From positions 496,001-560,000 of the forward strand of contig NZ_CP011853.1 in assembly GCF_001305675.1 (NCBI RefSeq): a stretch of 64,000 nucleotides of DNA, given 5' to 3'. The DNA comes from Gordonia phthalatica. GTDB taxonomy: Bacteria > Actinomycetota > Actinomycetes > Mycobacteriales > Mycobacteriaceae. Position numbers and translations under genes: made by a program. The notes beneath the pieces were generated by a model. The model made no database searches. It had not been told where the DNA came from and was given only the letters and a program-made list of their open reading frames with translations. Positions 53,132-62,057 of this stretch are shown here, piece after piece. Position 1 is the stretch's first letter. Each line of letters starts with the position of its first letter.

Positions 53132-53941
53132 TCAGCGCTCCTCCGCGATGTTGAAGACGAAGTGGTCGGGGTCGAAGGTGAGGCGGCCGCGGTCGAAGGT
53201 GGCGCCGATGTCGCCGCGGTCGGCGAGTTCTCGTGGACTGCCGGCGGCCATCGTTCCGTCGGGACCGAGGAGCCAGAGGTGATCGGCCACCCGCATCATC
53301 AGCTCCAACTCGTGCGATGAGAGCAGCACGGTGATCTGCTGTTCGCGGGCGAGGGTGCGCAGCAGGTCGCAGAACTCCACGCGCGACGGTGCGTCCAGGT
53401 GCGACGTCGGCTCGTCGAGCACCAGCAGTTCCGGCTCCTGAGCCAGCGCGCGGGCGGCGAGGATCCGCTGCTTCTCCCCGTCGGAAAGGTCGATGAACGG
53501 TCGGGCAGCGAGGGACTGCCCGGCCACCGCGTCGATGGACTCCTCGACGATCCGGTGATCCGCCGCGCTCATCTTCCCGGTCATCGCCAAGTAGGGCGTG
53601 CGGCCGAGGCCGACCACCTCGCGTGCTGAGAGTCGCCCGGGGTCGACGCTGTCGGTGGTGACGACCGCGACCCGACGGGCCAGCGCGGTGCGTCCCAGCC
53701 TCTCCACCGACGTGCCGTCGGACAGCTCCACCCGACCTCCGAGCGACGGCTGAAGCCCGCAGATGGTCCGCAGCAGCGTCGACTTGCCCGCTCCGTTGGG
53801 CCCGATGAGCGCGGTCAGCTCGCCGGGCCTGGCCTGCGCGGTGATCCCGGAGGCGACGGTGGCGCCGTGCCGGCCGCGGTAGCCGATCTCCACGTCGGAC
53901 AGGATGAGTCCGGTGGCCGAGACGTGCGACGGGGCGCTCAT
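53132..53941 (-). CDS. btuD: Cobalamin-type ABC transporter ATP-binding protein
   Basis: A 269-residue ATPase of the FecE/BtuD group: Walker A LIGPNGAGKSTLLRTICG, signature LSDGEKQRILAARALAQ, Walker B LLVLDEPTSHLD and switch His in LLSSHELELM. It drives import of the ligand captured by the lipoprotein at 55001. The ATG overlaps the permease stop (ATGA). The cobalamin assignment comes from the riboswitch that heads the operon. Confidence 0.92.
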   Translation of the reverse strand: MSAPSHVSATGLILSDVEIGYRGRHGATVASGITAQARPGELTALIGPNGAGKSTLLRTICGLQPSLGGRVELSDGTSVERLGRTALARRVAVVTTDSVDPGRLSAREVVGLGRTPYLAMTGKMSAADHRIVEESIDAVAGQSLAARPFIDLSDGEKQRILAARALAQEPELLVLDEPTSHLDAPSRVEFCDLLRTLAREQQITVLLSSHELELMMRVADHLWLLGPDGTMAAGSPRELADRGDIGATFDRGRLTFDPDHFVFNIAEER

Positions 53942-54996
53942 ACGGCTCCTCCCACCCGGCCGCGGACCAGGACGGTGATCACGATCGGGGCGCCGATGAT
54001 GGCGGTGACGGCGTTGAGCGGCAGTGAATGATCGTTGCCCGGCAGCTCGCTGAGGATGGAGCACCACAGCGCCAGCAGGGCGCCGACCACCACGCAGCCG
54101 GGGATCAGGGTGCGGTGATTCGACGACCGGAACAGTCCGCGCGTGAGGTGCGGGACCACCAGACCGAGGAAGCCGATCGGCCCGCAGTAGGCGGTCACCA
54201 CGCCGGTCATCAGGGCCGACGACGCGAGCGTGAGGGTCCGTGCCCAGCGCAGGTCGACCCCCATCGACCGCGCGTAGTTCTCGCCGAGCAGGAGGGCGTT
54301 GAGCGAGCGGGCCGTCGCGAAGCAGAGCACCGCGGTGCCGGCGACGAGGGGAATGAACACCCACATGTCCGACCAGACGGTGTTGCTGAAACTGCCCATG
54401 CCCCACTTCAGGAACTGCTGCACGGACTCTGGGGTGCTGGCGTACACGATCAGCACCGACACCATCGATGCGGTGACGGCGCCGACCATCACACCCACCA
54501 GCAGCAGGACCACCGCGTTGCGCACCCAGTGCGCCATGATCAGGACGACGCCGAGCACGACGGCCGCGCCGAGTGCGGCGGCGAGCACGGTGACCGTCCG
54601 ACTGCCGCCCGCGAGACCGCTGGTGAACCCCGCCCACGACGCGCCCGACGCCATCACGACCACGGCGACGCCGAGGCTCGCGCCCGAGTTGGCGCCGAGG
54701 ACGTACGGGTCGGCGAGCGCATTGCGGAACAGCGTCTGCATCTGCAGTCCGGCGACCGAGAGCGCGGCGCCGGCGAGGAGTGCCGTCACGACGCGGGGGA
54801 GGCGGACCTCGCGGACGATGAAGTCCCAGCCGGGATCGGCGGAGTGGCCACCCGCGAGGATGGACACGACGTCGTGCAGGGGGATCCACTCGGAGCCGAC
54901 CGCGATGGCGATCGCGACGCTGACGACACACGCGATCAGTAGCGCGGACAGCAACAGGGCTGTCCGCGCGGGGTTCCTCCCGCTCACGACCGTCAT
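53938..54996 (-). CDS. btuC: Cobalamin-type ABC transporter permease (FecCD)
   Basis: A 352-residue FecCD-family permease with about ten membrane segments. The family motifs are GWDFIVREVRLPRVVTALLA, GAALSVAGLQMQTLFRNALA with DPYVLGANSGASLG, and GPIGFLGLVVPHLTRGLF, the contact loop for the ATPase. It lies 4 bases after the binding-protein gene and overlaps the ATPase gene. Confidence 0.94.
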   Translation of the reverse strand: MTVVSGRNPARTALLLSALLIACVVSVAIAIAVGSEWIPLHDVVSILAGGHSADPGWDFIVREVRLPRVVTALLAGAALSVAGLQMQTLFRNALADPYVLGANSGASLGVAVVVMASGASWAGFTSGLAGGSRTVTVLAAALGAAVVLGVVLIMAHWVRNAVVLLLVGVMVGAVTASMVSVLIVYASTPESVQQFLKWGMGSFSNTVWSDMWVFIPLVAGTAVLCFATARSLNALLLGENYARSMGVDLRWARTLTLASSALMTGVVTAYCGPIGFLGLVVPHLTRGLFRSSNHRTLIPGCVVVGALLALWCSILSELPGNDHSLPLNAVTAIIGAPIVITVLVRGRVGGAV

Positions 54997-55000
54997 GAGA

Positions 55001-56191
55001 TCAGGACAGGCGCTGGTAGAACACGAACTGGTGGCTCGGGTACAGCTCGGGATGGATCAGGGCCGCGAGGTCGCCGAGGACCAGGTCGGGGCGCAGCACG
55101 CCGCGCTCCCAGAAGTCGTTGGCGCCGCTCGGGCTGACGGCCTTGGTGGAGTTCCACACGTTACTGGTGGCCTTGGTGAACGCGCGGTAGCGAGGCTCCT
55201 CGGCGAACAACGCCTTCAGAGTGTTGATGTCGGCGTTGTTGATGATCCACACGGTGGCGCCGGACTGGCGGGCGATCACCGTCTCCAGGCTCAGTTCGAG
55301 GCTGCCGGTGGAGGTGTCGTCGGCCCACGGGCTGGTGCCGCCGGCCGCCTCGACCAGGTTGCTCGAATAGCTGGCGCCGCCCGGGCGGGTCCACTTGCCG
55401 GAGAAGACACTGCCCTGCAGGACGTCGACCTTCGGCGCACCCTTCACCTTCTCGGCGACCTCCAGGTAGCCCTTCTTGATGCCGGAGTAGGTGTCGGCGG
55501 CCTTCTTCTCGGTGCCGGTCAGGGCGGCGAAGAACTTGATCCATTCGGCGCGCCCGAGGGGACTCTGCTCCAGCCAGTCGGCGTCGGCCAGGACCGGGAT
55601 CCCGGCCTTCGCGATCTTGGCGTAGGCGGGGTCGTCGAAGCCCGCGGAGACCAGGACGTCGGGGTGGCCGGTGATGACGTCCTCGGTCTTGACGGTGGTG
55701 CCGTCGGCGTAGCCGCGGACCTTGCCCTCGCTGATCCGGTCGCGGACCTGCTGATTCGAGACGTAGTCGGCGTTGGCGACACCGGTCACCACGTCGACTC
55801 GATCGAGTGCGGCCATCGACGGCAGCTGTGTGGTGGAGCCCGAGTACATGCTCCGGATCGGCGTCTGGACGGTCGGCGCACCGGCGAGGTCGCCGGTCAG
55901 CTTCGGCGTCGGGGCACCGCACCGGACCAGCACGTACTTGGCGGGCTCGGCACCGGGATACGGCTCGGCGACCGTCACCACCTGGTACGAGCGGTGATAG
56001 TCGATGGTGAAGCCGGTGGCGTCCTCGATCGTCGACTTGTCGGGGAAGTAGTCCTTCGACGCGTCGAAGTCCGTGATGCAGTCGCGGGAGGCGCCGGCGT
56101 CGGTGGACGTGCTGCTGGAGCAGCCGGTGGCCACGAGCGGGACGAGGACCGCCGCGGTGGCGAGCAGGACCTTCAGACGTGGGGCGCGCAT
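55001..56191 (-). CDS. btuF: Cobalamin-type ABC transporter binding lipoprotein
   Basis: A 396-residue periplasmic-binding-type lipoprotein. The signal peptide ends in LVATGC. The domain starts with ITDFDASKDYFPDKSTIEDA and the FecB-like YHRSYQVVTVAEPYPG, followed by RSMYSGSTTQLPSMAALDRV and the interlobe helix region. The C-terminal lobe includes WIINNADINTLKALFAEEPR. It would capture cobalamin or a corrinoid outside the membrane. The ATG at 56191 has GGGAGGA upstream. It is the first gene of the operon. Confidence 0.92.
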   Translation of the reverse strand: MRAPRLKVLLATAAVLVPLVATGCSSSTSTDAGASRDCITDFDASKDYFPDKSTIEDATGFTIDYHRSYQVVTVAEPYPGAEPAKYVLVRCGAPTPKLTGDLAGAPTVQTPIRSMYSGSTTQLPSMAALDRVDVVTGVANADYVSNQQVRDRISEGKVRGYADGTTVKTEDVITGHPDVLVSAGFDDPAYAKIAKAGIPVLADADWLEQSPLGRAEWIKFFAALTGTEKKAADTYSGIKKGYLEVAEKVKGAPKVDVLQGSVFSGKWTRPGGASYSSNLVEAAGGTSPWADDTSTGSLELSLETVIARQSGATVWIINNADINTLKALFAEEPRYRAFTKATSNVWNSTKAVSPSGANDFWERGVLRPDLVLGDLAALIHPELYPSHQFVFYQRLS

Positions 56192-56214
56192 GTCGGTATT
56201 TCCTCCCTGGGGTG

Positions 56215-56355
56215 ACTCCGCCCCGGGCCGGGGATCAGCGATGCGCGAGTGTCTGACTGCTGCTTCGCGGGGAGCAGATCACAGTGGCGGGACCGTGCCG
56301 GAATCGCACCGGCTTCCTCGCATGTCATCGCTGGATGACCAGGCAAATCTAACAC
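56215..56355 (-). promoter_or_regulatory. Cobalamin (B12) riboswitch of the btuFCD operon
   Basis: On the minus strand the leader reads GAGGAAGCCGGTGCGATTCC, then GGCACGGTCCCGCCACTGTG. This is the conserved B12-box core with the invariant CCCGCCACTGTGA. Flanking GC stems (for example CCCCGGCCCGGGG near the 3' end) complete the fold before the ribosome site. Adenosylcobalamin binding would repress the transporter. The aptamer is clear; boundaries are approximate. Confidence 0.92.
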
Positions 56356-56401
56356 GCAGCGCGGACCGTCCGATCGGCCCGGATCGGCGTACCGTGAGAC
56401 G

Positions 56402-57079
56402 GTGACCGGCGCCACGGGTTCGAGCAGAGCAGGATGGGTGCGCCGTGCCGCCGCGGCGGTGGGCCGTTGGATCCGCAGCGCGCCGATCACCTACTCGTGG
56501 CTGACGCTCCTGCTCGCGACGACGATCGCACAGCACACCCTGCCGCCGGAGCGGCTCGACCGCATCCTGGATCGCCGCTCCACCAACCTGGCCAACTTGC
56601 AGCATCATCCGATCCGGGCGCTCGTCGGGAGCCTGTTCTGGCTCGACGGCGCCTACTGGCTGCCCTACGTCGTGGGCTTCACCGTCTTCCTCGGCGTCGC
56701 CGAACGGTGGCTCGGCTGGTGGCGGTTCCTGGTCGTGGGCCTGGGCGGACACGTTCTCGCGTCGATCCTCAGCCAGGGTCTCGTCGGCGCCGCGATCGTC
56801 GACGGCCGTGCGCCCGCCGACCTCGCGACCATCGTCGACGTCGGCGTCAGCTACTTCATGGCAGCGGTGATCGGGGTGCTCGCGTATCGGATTCCGCGAC
56901 CCTGGCGGTGGATCTACCTCGCGGGCTGCCTGGTCTCGTTCGCGCCGCCGGTGATCGTGGATCCGGTGACCTTCACCGACGTCGGCCACGCGATCGCGCT
57001 GCTGATCGGGTTCGCGATGTACCCGATCGTGCGCGGCAGGCCGGTCGCCGACGTCGACCGGCCTGCCGCACCGCCTCCG
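56402..57079 (+). CDS. Rhomboid-like membrane protein, no stop codon before the convergent gene
   Basis: A polytopic protein beginning GTG, with about six membrane segments in the first 220 residues (ITYSWLTLLLATTIAQHTLP, YWLPYVVGFTVFLGVAERWL, WRFLVVGLGGHVLASILSQG, FMAAVIGVLAYRIP, WIYLAGCLVSFAPPVIVDP, HAIALLIGFAMYPIV). The layout resembles actinobacterial rhomboid-like proteins, but no Ser/His protease dyad (GxSG) is seen. The frame does not stop where the membrane domain ends. It runs through the terminator and across the antisense peptidase gene to 59182, so the end given is nominal and a frameshift is possible. Confidence 0.65.
57032..57068. terminator. 15-bp-arm hairpin between convergent genes
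   Basis: Arms 57032-57046 and 57054-57068 are perfect, with a 7-base loop (CCGACGT). It lies 11 bases after the stop of the leftward peptidase gene. For the rightward membrane protein it lies inside the open frame, suggesting its natural end was here. Confidence 0.75.
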
Positions 57080-59131
57080 TCAGTTGGGGTCGACGCTGCC
57101 GATGGTCCGCCACAGGAACTCGTAGCTCAGCGCCGACTTGAACGCCGCCTGCCGGTTGTCGGCGGCGCCGCCGTGCCCGCCCTCGATGTTCTCGTAGTAG
57201 CGGACCGGATAGCCGAGCTCCTCCATCCGGGCGACGAACTTGCGGGCGTGGCCGGGATGCACGCGGTCGTCGCGAGTGGAGGTCGTCATCAGGAACGCGG
57301 GCATCGGGAGGCCGGCGCGCAGTCGTTGATAGGGCGAGTACTGCGAGATGAACTCCCACTCCGCCGGATCGTCGGGGTCGCCGTACTCGGCCATCCACGA
57401 CGCGCCGGCCAGCAGCAGGTGATAGCGCCGCATGTCCAGGAGCGGGACCGAGCACACCAGTGCGCCGAACAGTTCCGGGTAGCTGGTGGCCATCACACCC
57501 ATCAGCAGGCCCCCGTTGGAGCCGCCCTGAGCCGCCAGCTGCGGGGTGGTCGTGAGACCGCGCGCCACCAGATCACGTGCCACGGCGGCGAAGTCCTCGT
57601 AGACCAGGTGGCGGCCGGCCTTCTGCGCCTGCGTGTGCCACTCCGGTCCGTACTCGCCGCCGCCGCGGATGTTCGTCATCACGTACACGCCGCCGCGGGC
57701 GATCCAGTTGCGGCCCGCGATGCCGAGGTAGCTGGGCGTCATCGCGTTCTCGAAACCGCCGTACCCGTACTGCAGTGCGGGGCCGGATGCGACGTCGTCG
57801 CGCTTGATGACGAAGTAGGGGATCTGCGTGCCGTCGTCGGACGTCGCGAAGAACTGCTGTGTGGAGACGTCCGACGAGTCGTAGGCGGCGGGCGTCGCCT
57901 TGATCACCGCGACGCCACCGGTGGTCGTGCCCTGCAGCAGGCTGGGCGCCTGCGTGAAACTGCTCGCCGACAGCCAGATCTCGTCACTGTCGTCCGGATC
58001 GGCGTCGAGCACGCCGAGCGTGGCGAGCTCCGGCAGGCCGTCGAGCTCGACGGGCTCCCAGGTACCGAGGGTGAGGACCTCGATGCGGGTCGCGACGTCG
58101 TGCAGGGTGACGAGCACGAGGTGCGACTTCGTGTACGCGTGATCCTGCAGGCTGGTGTGCGCATCAGGGGTGAACAGGACGGTGTGCGTGCGGTCGCCGG
58201 TCAGATAGGCGGGGTAGTCGAAGACCAGGAGCGTTCCGGCCGGGTACTCGGTGCCGTCGACCGTCCACGGCGATCGGGTCAGCACTGTCAGCCAGTCGAG
58301 GCGGACGTCGTAGTGGGCGTCGGTCGGGACGTCGATGCGGATCAGTTCGTCGTCGGTGTCGTCGGCGCCGGGGCGGAGTTCGTAGTCGAGGGCGTTGTAG
58401 AAGTCGGTGGAGCGGGACACGAAGTGCCGCACGTGGCCGGGCGTGTGGGTGCACACCGCGCCGACCGCGACGTCGGAGACCTCGCCGGCGAAGACCGTGG
58501 GGGCGTCGGCGACGTCGGTGCCGCGCGACCAGCGGCGCACCGTGCGCGGGTAGCCCGACGAGGTGATCGCGGGCAGGCCGTCCGGCGTCTGCGCGAAATC
58601 TGTTCCGACGTAGACGGTGTCGCGGTCGATCCAGCCGACCTGCGACTTCGCCTCCGGCAGCGCGAAACCGCCGTCCACCCAGCTGCGGGTGGGGACGTCG
58701 TACTCGCGGACCACCGCGGCGTCCGCACCGCCGCGCGAGAGGGAGATCAGCGCGCGGTCGTAGGCGGGCCGATTCATGGTGGCACCCGCCCACACCCAGT
58801 TCTCTCCCTCGGCCTCCGCGAGGGCGTCGACGTCGATCAGGACGTCCCACTCGGGCGTGTCGGTGCGATAGCTGTCGAGCGTCGTGCGCCGCCACAGGCC
58901 CTTCGGGTGGGCGGCGTCGCGCCAGAAGTTGTAGAGGAAGTCGCCGCGTCGCCGGACATACGGGATCCGCTCGTCGGTGTCGAGGATCTCCAGCGCAGCG
59001 GCCTCGAGCTCGGCGAAGCGGTCGGAGGTCGTGAGCTCGTCGACGGTCGGCTGATTGTGCTCCCGCACCCAGGCCAGGGCGTCGTCGCCGGTCACATCTT
59101 CGAGCCAGAGGTACGGATCTTCGTTGGTCAC
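57080..59131 (-). CDS. Prolyl oligopeptidase family (S9A) peptidase
   Basis: A 683-residue serine peptidase that cleaves short peptides after proline. The N-terminal part (YLWLEDVTGDDALAWVREHN and following) is the beta-propeller. The C-terminal hydrolase has the nucleophile in AAQGGSNGGLLMGVMA, the Asp in TSTRDDRVHPGHARKF and the His in NIEGGHGGAADNRQA. No signal peptide is seen, so it is cytoplasmic. The start is the GTG at 59131, within the continuing frame; the sequence before it matches no family member. Confidence 0.94.
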   Translation of the reverse strand: MTNEDPYLWLEDVTGDDALAWVREHNQPTVDELTTSDRFAELEAAALEILDTDERIPYVRRRGDFLYNFWRDAAHPKGLWRRTTLDSYRTDTPEWDVLIDVDALAEAEGENWVWAGATMNRPAYDRALISLSRGGADAAVVREYDVPTRSWVDGGFALPEAKSQVGWIDRDTVYVGTDFAQTPDGLPAITSSGYPRTVRRWSRGTDVADAPTVFAGEVSDVAVGAVCTHTPGHVRHFVSRSTDFYNALDYELRPGADDTDDELIRIDVPTDAHYDVRLDWLTVLTRSPWTVDGTEYPAGTLLVFDYPAYLTGDRTHTVLFTPDAHTSLQDHAYTKSHLVLVTLHDVATRIEVLTLGTWEPVELDGLPELATLGVLDADPDDSDEIWLSASSFTQAPSLLQGTTTGGVAVIKATPAAYDSSDVSTQQFFATSDDGTQIPYFVIKRDDVASGPALQYGYGGFENAMTPSYLGIAGRNWIARGGVYVMTNIRGGGEYGPEWHTQAQKAGRHLVYEDFAAVARDLVARGLTTTPQLAAQGGSNGGLLMGVMATSYPELFGALVCSVPLLDMRRYHLLLAGASWMAEYGDPDDPAEWEFISQYSPYQRLRAGLPMPAFLMTTSTRDDRVHPGHARKFVARMEELGYPVRYYENIEGGHGGAADNRQAAFKSALSYEFLWRTIGSVDPN

Positions 59132-59157
59132 GACGTCCAACGTACCGAGCGGGAAGA

Positions 59158-59202
59158 CTTCGGCCCCCGAATCCTCCTGTGAGATGGATTCGGGGGCCGA
59201 AG
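59158..59202. terminator. Terminator hairpin of MHS transporter gene
   Basis: Arms 59158-59174 and 59186-59202 pair over 17 bp with an 11-base loop. It begins 13 bases beyond the transporter stop on the minus strand and sits just upstream of the peptidase start. Confidence 0.75.
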
Positions 59203-59214
59203 ATTTCGGTGGTG

Positions 59215-60576
59215 TCAGGCCTCGACGGGGGACACGGTGTCCACGTCCTCCTCGTCCGGACGGGCGCCGGGCGTGGTGGTGCCCGCGATCGAGACGCCGG
59301 CCGTCTCGCGGAGGAAGTTGAGGGCGATGCCGCCGATCACGCACGCGCCCATCATGTAGACGGCCGGGAACAGCGACCATCCGGTGTGCTCGACCACCGC
59401 GTCGTTCACCAGCGGTGCGGTGCCGCCGAAAGCGGCGGTCGACAGGTTGTACGAGATCGCGAAGCCCGCATACCGCACGTGGGTCGGGAACATGGCGGGG
59501 AAGGTCGCGGAGATGGTAGCCAGCTGCGGAATGTACAGCAGCCCGAGGACCACGAAGCCGACGATCGCGCCGGCCAGATTCTGGCCCATCAGCCAGTACA
59601 TCGGGAGGGCGAAGACGAACAGGCCGATCAACGAGAGTCGCCACATCGGTTTGCGGCCGGTCCGGTCGGACCAGGCGCCGAAGAACGGGATCATCAGCAT
59701 CATCGCGACCTGCCCGATCAGGACGACGACCGATGCCTGATTCTCGGACAGTCCGATGGTGCTCTTGAGGTACTCGGGCTGGTAGGCCAGCAGGGTGTAG
59801 TTGGCGACGTTGAGCGCCACCACCATGCCGAACATGATGAGGATCGGCTTCCAGTAGTGGACGAGGGTCTGCCGGAGCTGGCCGGTGACGCCGCCGGGGT
59901 CGGCGACCTTCTGTTCGACGTCGGTGAACAGCGGCGGATCGTCGAGCTGCGACCGGAGGTACAGGCCGGCGAGGCCGAGCGGCAACGCGATGAGGAACGG
60001 GATGCGCCAGCCCCAGTCCATCATCTGCGCCTCGGACAGCCCCAGGTTCATCACCAGGACGAGCGCGGTGCCGGAGGCGAAGCCCGCCATGGTGCCGAAC
60101 TCCAGGAAGCTGCCGTACTTGCCGCGCTTCTCGGCGGGCGCGTACTCGGCCATGAAGGTGGCGGCGCCGCCGTACTCGCCGCCGGTGGAGAAGCCCTGCA
60201 CCACGCGCAGAACGATCAGCAGGATCGGAGCCCAGACGCCGATCGTCGCGTGCGTCGGCAGGACGCCGATCAGGGCGGTCGCGAGCGAGATCAGCAGGAT
60301 CGTCAGCGCGAGGACGTGCTTGCGGCCCAGGCGGTCGCCGATCGGACCCCACACGAAGCCGCCGAGCGGGCGGAGGAGGAAGGAGACGGCGAAACCGAGC
60401 ATGGTGCCGATGGTGCCGAGGTGGCCGGGGAAGAAGGCTTGGGTGAGATAGGTGGTGGTGGCGGCGTAGACGCCGTAGTCGTACCACTCGGTGGCGTTGC
60501 CGATCGCGGACGCTGCGATGGCTTTGCGCAGGGTGCTGGGCGACGGTGCGGCCGAAGTGACGGATGAGTCAGTCAT
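59215..60576 (-). CDS. MFS metabolite:H+ symporter (MHS/ProP type)
   Basis: A 453-residue 12-segment symporter. Family signatures are GNATEWYDYGVYA at the first segment, RPLGGFVWGPIGDRLGRKHV (motif A), RVVQGFSTGGEYGGAATFMA with EYAPAEKRGKYGSF, and GAWSDRTGRKPMWRLSLIG in the second half. Relatives move osmolytes such as proline or betaine, or dicarboxylates such as alpha-ketoglutarate; the substrate is not resolved. The ATG at 60576 has GGAGG upstream. Confidence 0.92.
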   Translation of the reverse strand: MTDSSVTSAAPSPSTLRKAIAASAIGNATEWYDYGVYAATTTYLTQAFFPGHLGTIGTMLGFAVSFLLRPLGGFVWGPIGDRLGRKHVLALTILLISLATALIGVLPTHATIGVWAPILLIVLRVVQGFSTGGEYGGAATFMAEYAPAEKRGKYGSFLEFGTMAGFASGTALVLVMNLGLSEAQMMDWGWRIPFLIALPLGLAGLYLRSQLDDPPLFTDVEQKVADPGGVTGQLRQTLVHYWKPILIMFGMVVALNVANYTLLAYQPEYLKSTIGLSENQASVVVLIGQVAMMLMIPFFGAWSDRTGRKPMWRLSLIGLFVFALPMYWLMGQNLAGAIVGFVVLGLLYIPQLATISATFPAMFPTHVRYAGFAISYNLSTAAFGGTAPLVNDAVVEHTGWSLFPAVYMMGACVIGGIALNFLRETAGVSIAGTTTPGARPDEEDVDTVSPVEA

Positions 60577-60762
60577 CAGACCTCCGAAGATCGATAGTCG
60601 TTGTTCTCGGGTCGTGCGAACTGGTTCACAGGCGACAGCGTGGTCGCTGTCGGTTACCACTTCCCCTGGCCGAGAGGGCCCATCGACTCTTCGGGACTGT
60701 CTCCCGAACGGACTACCATGCCTATCACGTTTGGAAAGACGATGGCCAACCGCGCCGACGAA

Positions 60763-60798
60763 CGATCGCCGTCCCGAACGAGCTCGGAACGGCGATCG
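60763..60798. terminator. Terminator hairpin of OYE gene
   Basis: CGATCGCCGT (60763-60772) pairs with ACGGCGATCG (60789-60798), extended by CCGA/TCGG after one mismatch. It lies 12 bases beyond the stop of the leftward oxidoreductase. The rest of the 233-bp gap (60577-60809) shows no gene. Confidence 0.65.
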
Positions 60799-60809
60799 GT
60801 GCAGGTGGA

Positions 60810-62057
60810 TCAGGCGGCGTCGAGCGGGTCGGGAACTTCGCCCGTCCGAATGGGGCAGCGAGTCGTGGAGTAGATGGTCGGCATGCACAGGTTGCAGTGC
60901 ACGCACTTGCTCGTGACGGTCGGATCGGCCTGGATCAGCAGCGGCAGATCGGGCTCCCGGAGCAGCGCGCGGCCCATGGCGACGAAGTCGAAGCCCTCGT
61001 CGAGTGCGGTCTGCATGGCGGCCCGATCCGTGACGCCGCCGAGCAGGATCATCGGCAGCGAGACGGCCGCGCGCAGTTCCCGCGCCAGCGGCAGCAGGTA
61101 GGCGTCGGTGTACGGGTAGTGCTTCAGGAAGAACCGACCGCCGACCTTCATCCCGGTGCGCATCACGCCGACCATCGCGTCCGCGAACGACTCCAACGGC
61201 GGCTCGCCGTGGAAGAGGTACATCGGATTGAGCAGCGAGCTGCCCGCGGTCGGCTCGATCGCGTCGATGTGCCCGTCGGCCTCGAACAGTTCCGCGTACT
61301 TGATGGCGTCGTCGAGGTTGGTGCCGCTCCACGGTTTTCCGCCGAGGCCGCGGCCCGGCTTGCCGACGCCGTCGAACATGTTGAGCTTGATCCAGACGGC
61401 GGCCTCGTCGCCGACCTCGGTGCGGACGGCCTCCAGGACCTCACGGGCGAAACGGGCGCGATTGACCGCGTTGCCGCCGTACTCGTCGCGGCGGTGGTTC
61501 AGCATCGGCGAGAGGAACGAGCTGAGCAGGTAGTTGTGACCGAGGTGGATCTCGAGTCCGTCGAAACCGCTGTCGACGGCGAGGCGGGCGGCGCCGGCGA
61601 ACTTCTGCACCATGCCGGGGATGTCGTCGCGGGCGACCTTCTTCGTCAGCGACATCCCCATCGGCGCCGGAATGCGTCCGGGGCCGAGCGCGGGCAGCTT
61701 GTTGGACAGCGAGTTGGCGACGGGGCCGGCGTGGCCGAGCTGCGCGGCTGCCAGCGCACCCTCCGCGTGGATCGCGGAGGTCAGCCGCTGCAGGCCGGGC
61801 ACGGCTTCGGGCCGCATCCAGATCTGGTGGCGGTCGGTGCGGCCCTCCGGTGCGATGGCGCAGTAGGCGACGGTCGACATCGCTGCCCCGCCCGCCGCGA
61901 CCTCGCGGTGGAACTCGATCAGCTCGTCGGTGACGAGTGCATCGGGCGTCATGCCCTCGAAGGTGGCGCACTTGATGATCCGGTTGCGCAGAGTCAGCGG
62001 ACCCAGCTGTGCGGGTGTGAACGGGTCCTTGGCGGCGGGGGTCGGAGAGGAGGTCAT
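60810..62057 (-). CDS. NADH:flavin oxidoreductase (OYE family) with 4-Cys tail
   Basis: A 415-residue FMN TIM-barrel reductase of the old yellow enzyme family. Seen are LGPLTLRNRIIKCATFEGM, AAQLGHAGP, FDGLEIHLGHNYLLSSFLSP (His/Tyr-type substrate loop), RRDEYGGNAVNRARFAREVL and the phosphate loop ILLGGVTDRAAM with DFVAMGRALLREPDL. Residues near the C-terminus, SKCVHCNLCMPTIYSTTRCP, form a CX2CX2CX10C pattern like the iron-sulfur motif of 2,4-dienoyl-CoA reductases. The second flavin/NAD domain of those enzymes is absent. The ATG overlaps the TetR stop. Confidence 0.9.
   Translation of the reverse strand: MTSSPTPAAKDPFTPAQLGPLTLRNRIIKCATFEGMTPDALVTDELIEFHREVAAGGAAMSTVAYCAIAPEGRTDRHQIWMRPEAVPGLQRLTSAIHAEGALAAAQLGHAGPVANSLSNKLPALGPGRIPAPMGMSLTKKVARDDIPGMVQKFAGAARLAVDSGFDGLEIHLGHNYLLSSFLSPMLNHRRDEYGGNAVNRARFAREVLEAVRTEVGDEAAVWIKLNMFDGVGKPGRGLGGKPWSGTNLDDAIKYAELFEADGHIDAIEPTAGSSLLNPMYLFHGEPPLESFADAMVGVMRTGMKVGGRFFLKHYPYTDAYLLPLARELRAAVSLPMILLGGVTDRAAMQTALDEGFDFVAMGRALLREPDLPLLIQADPTVTSKCVHCNLCMPTIYSTTRCPIRTGEVPDPLDAA

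Noticed and set aside
57080..60487. Possible fusion of prolyl oligopeptidase with upstream 450 residues
   Set aside because: The upstream part is an out-of-frame reading of the MHS transporter gene. The peptidase family begins at the GTG at 59131.
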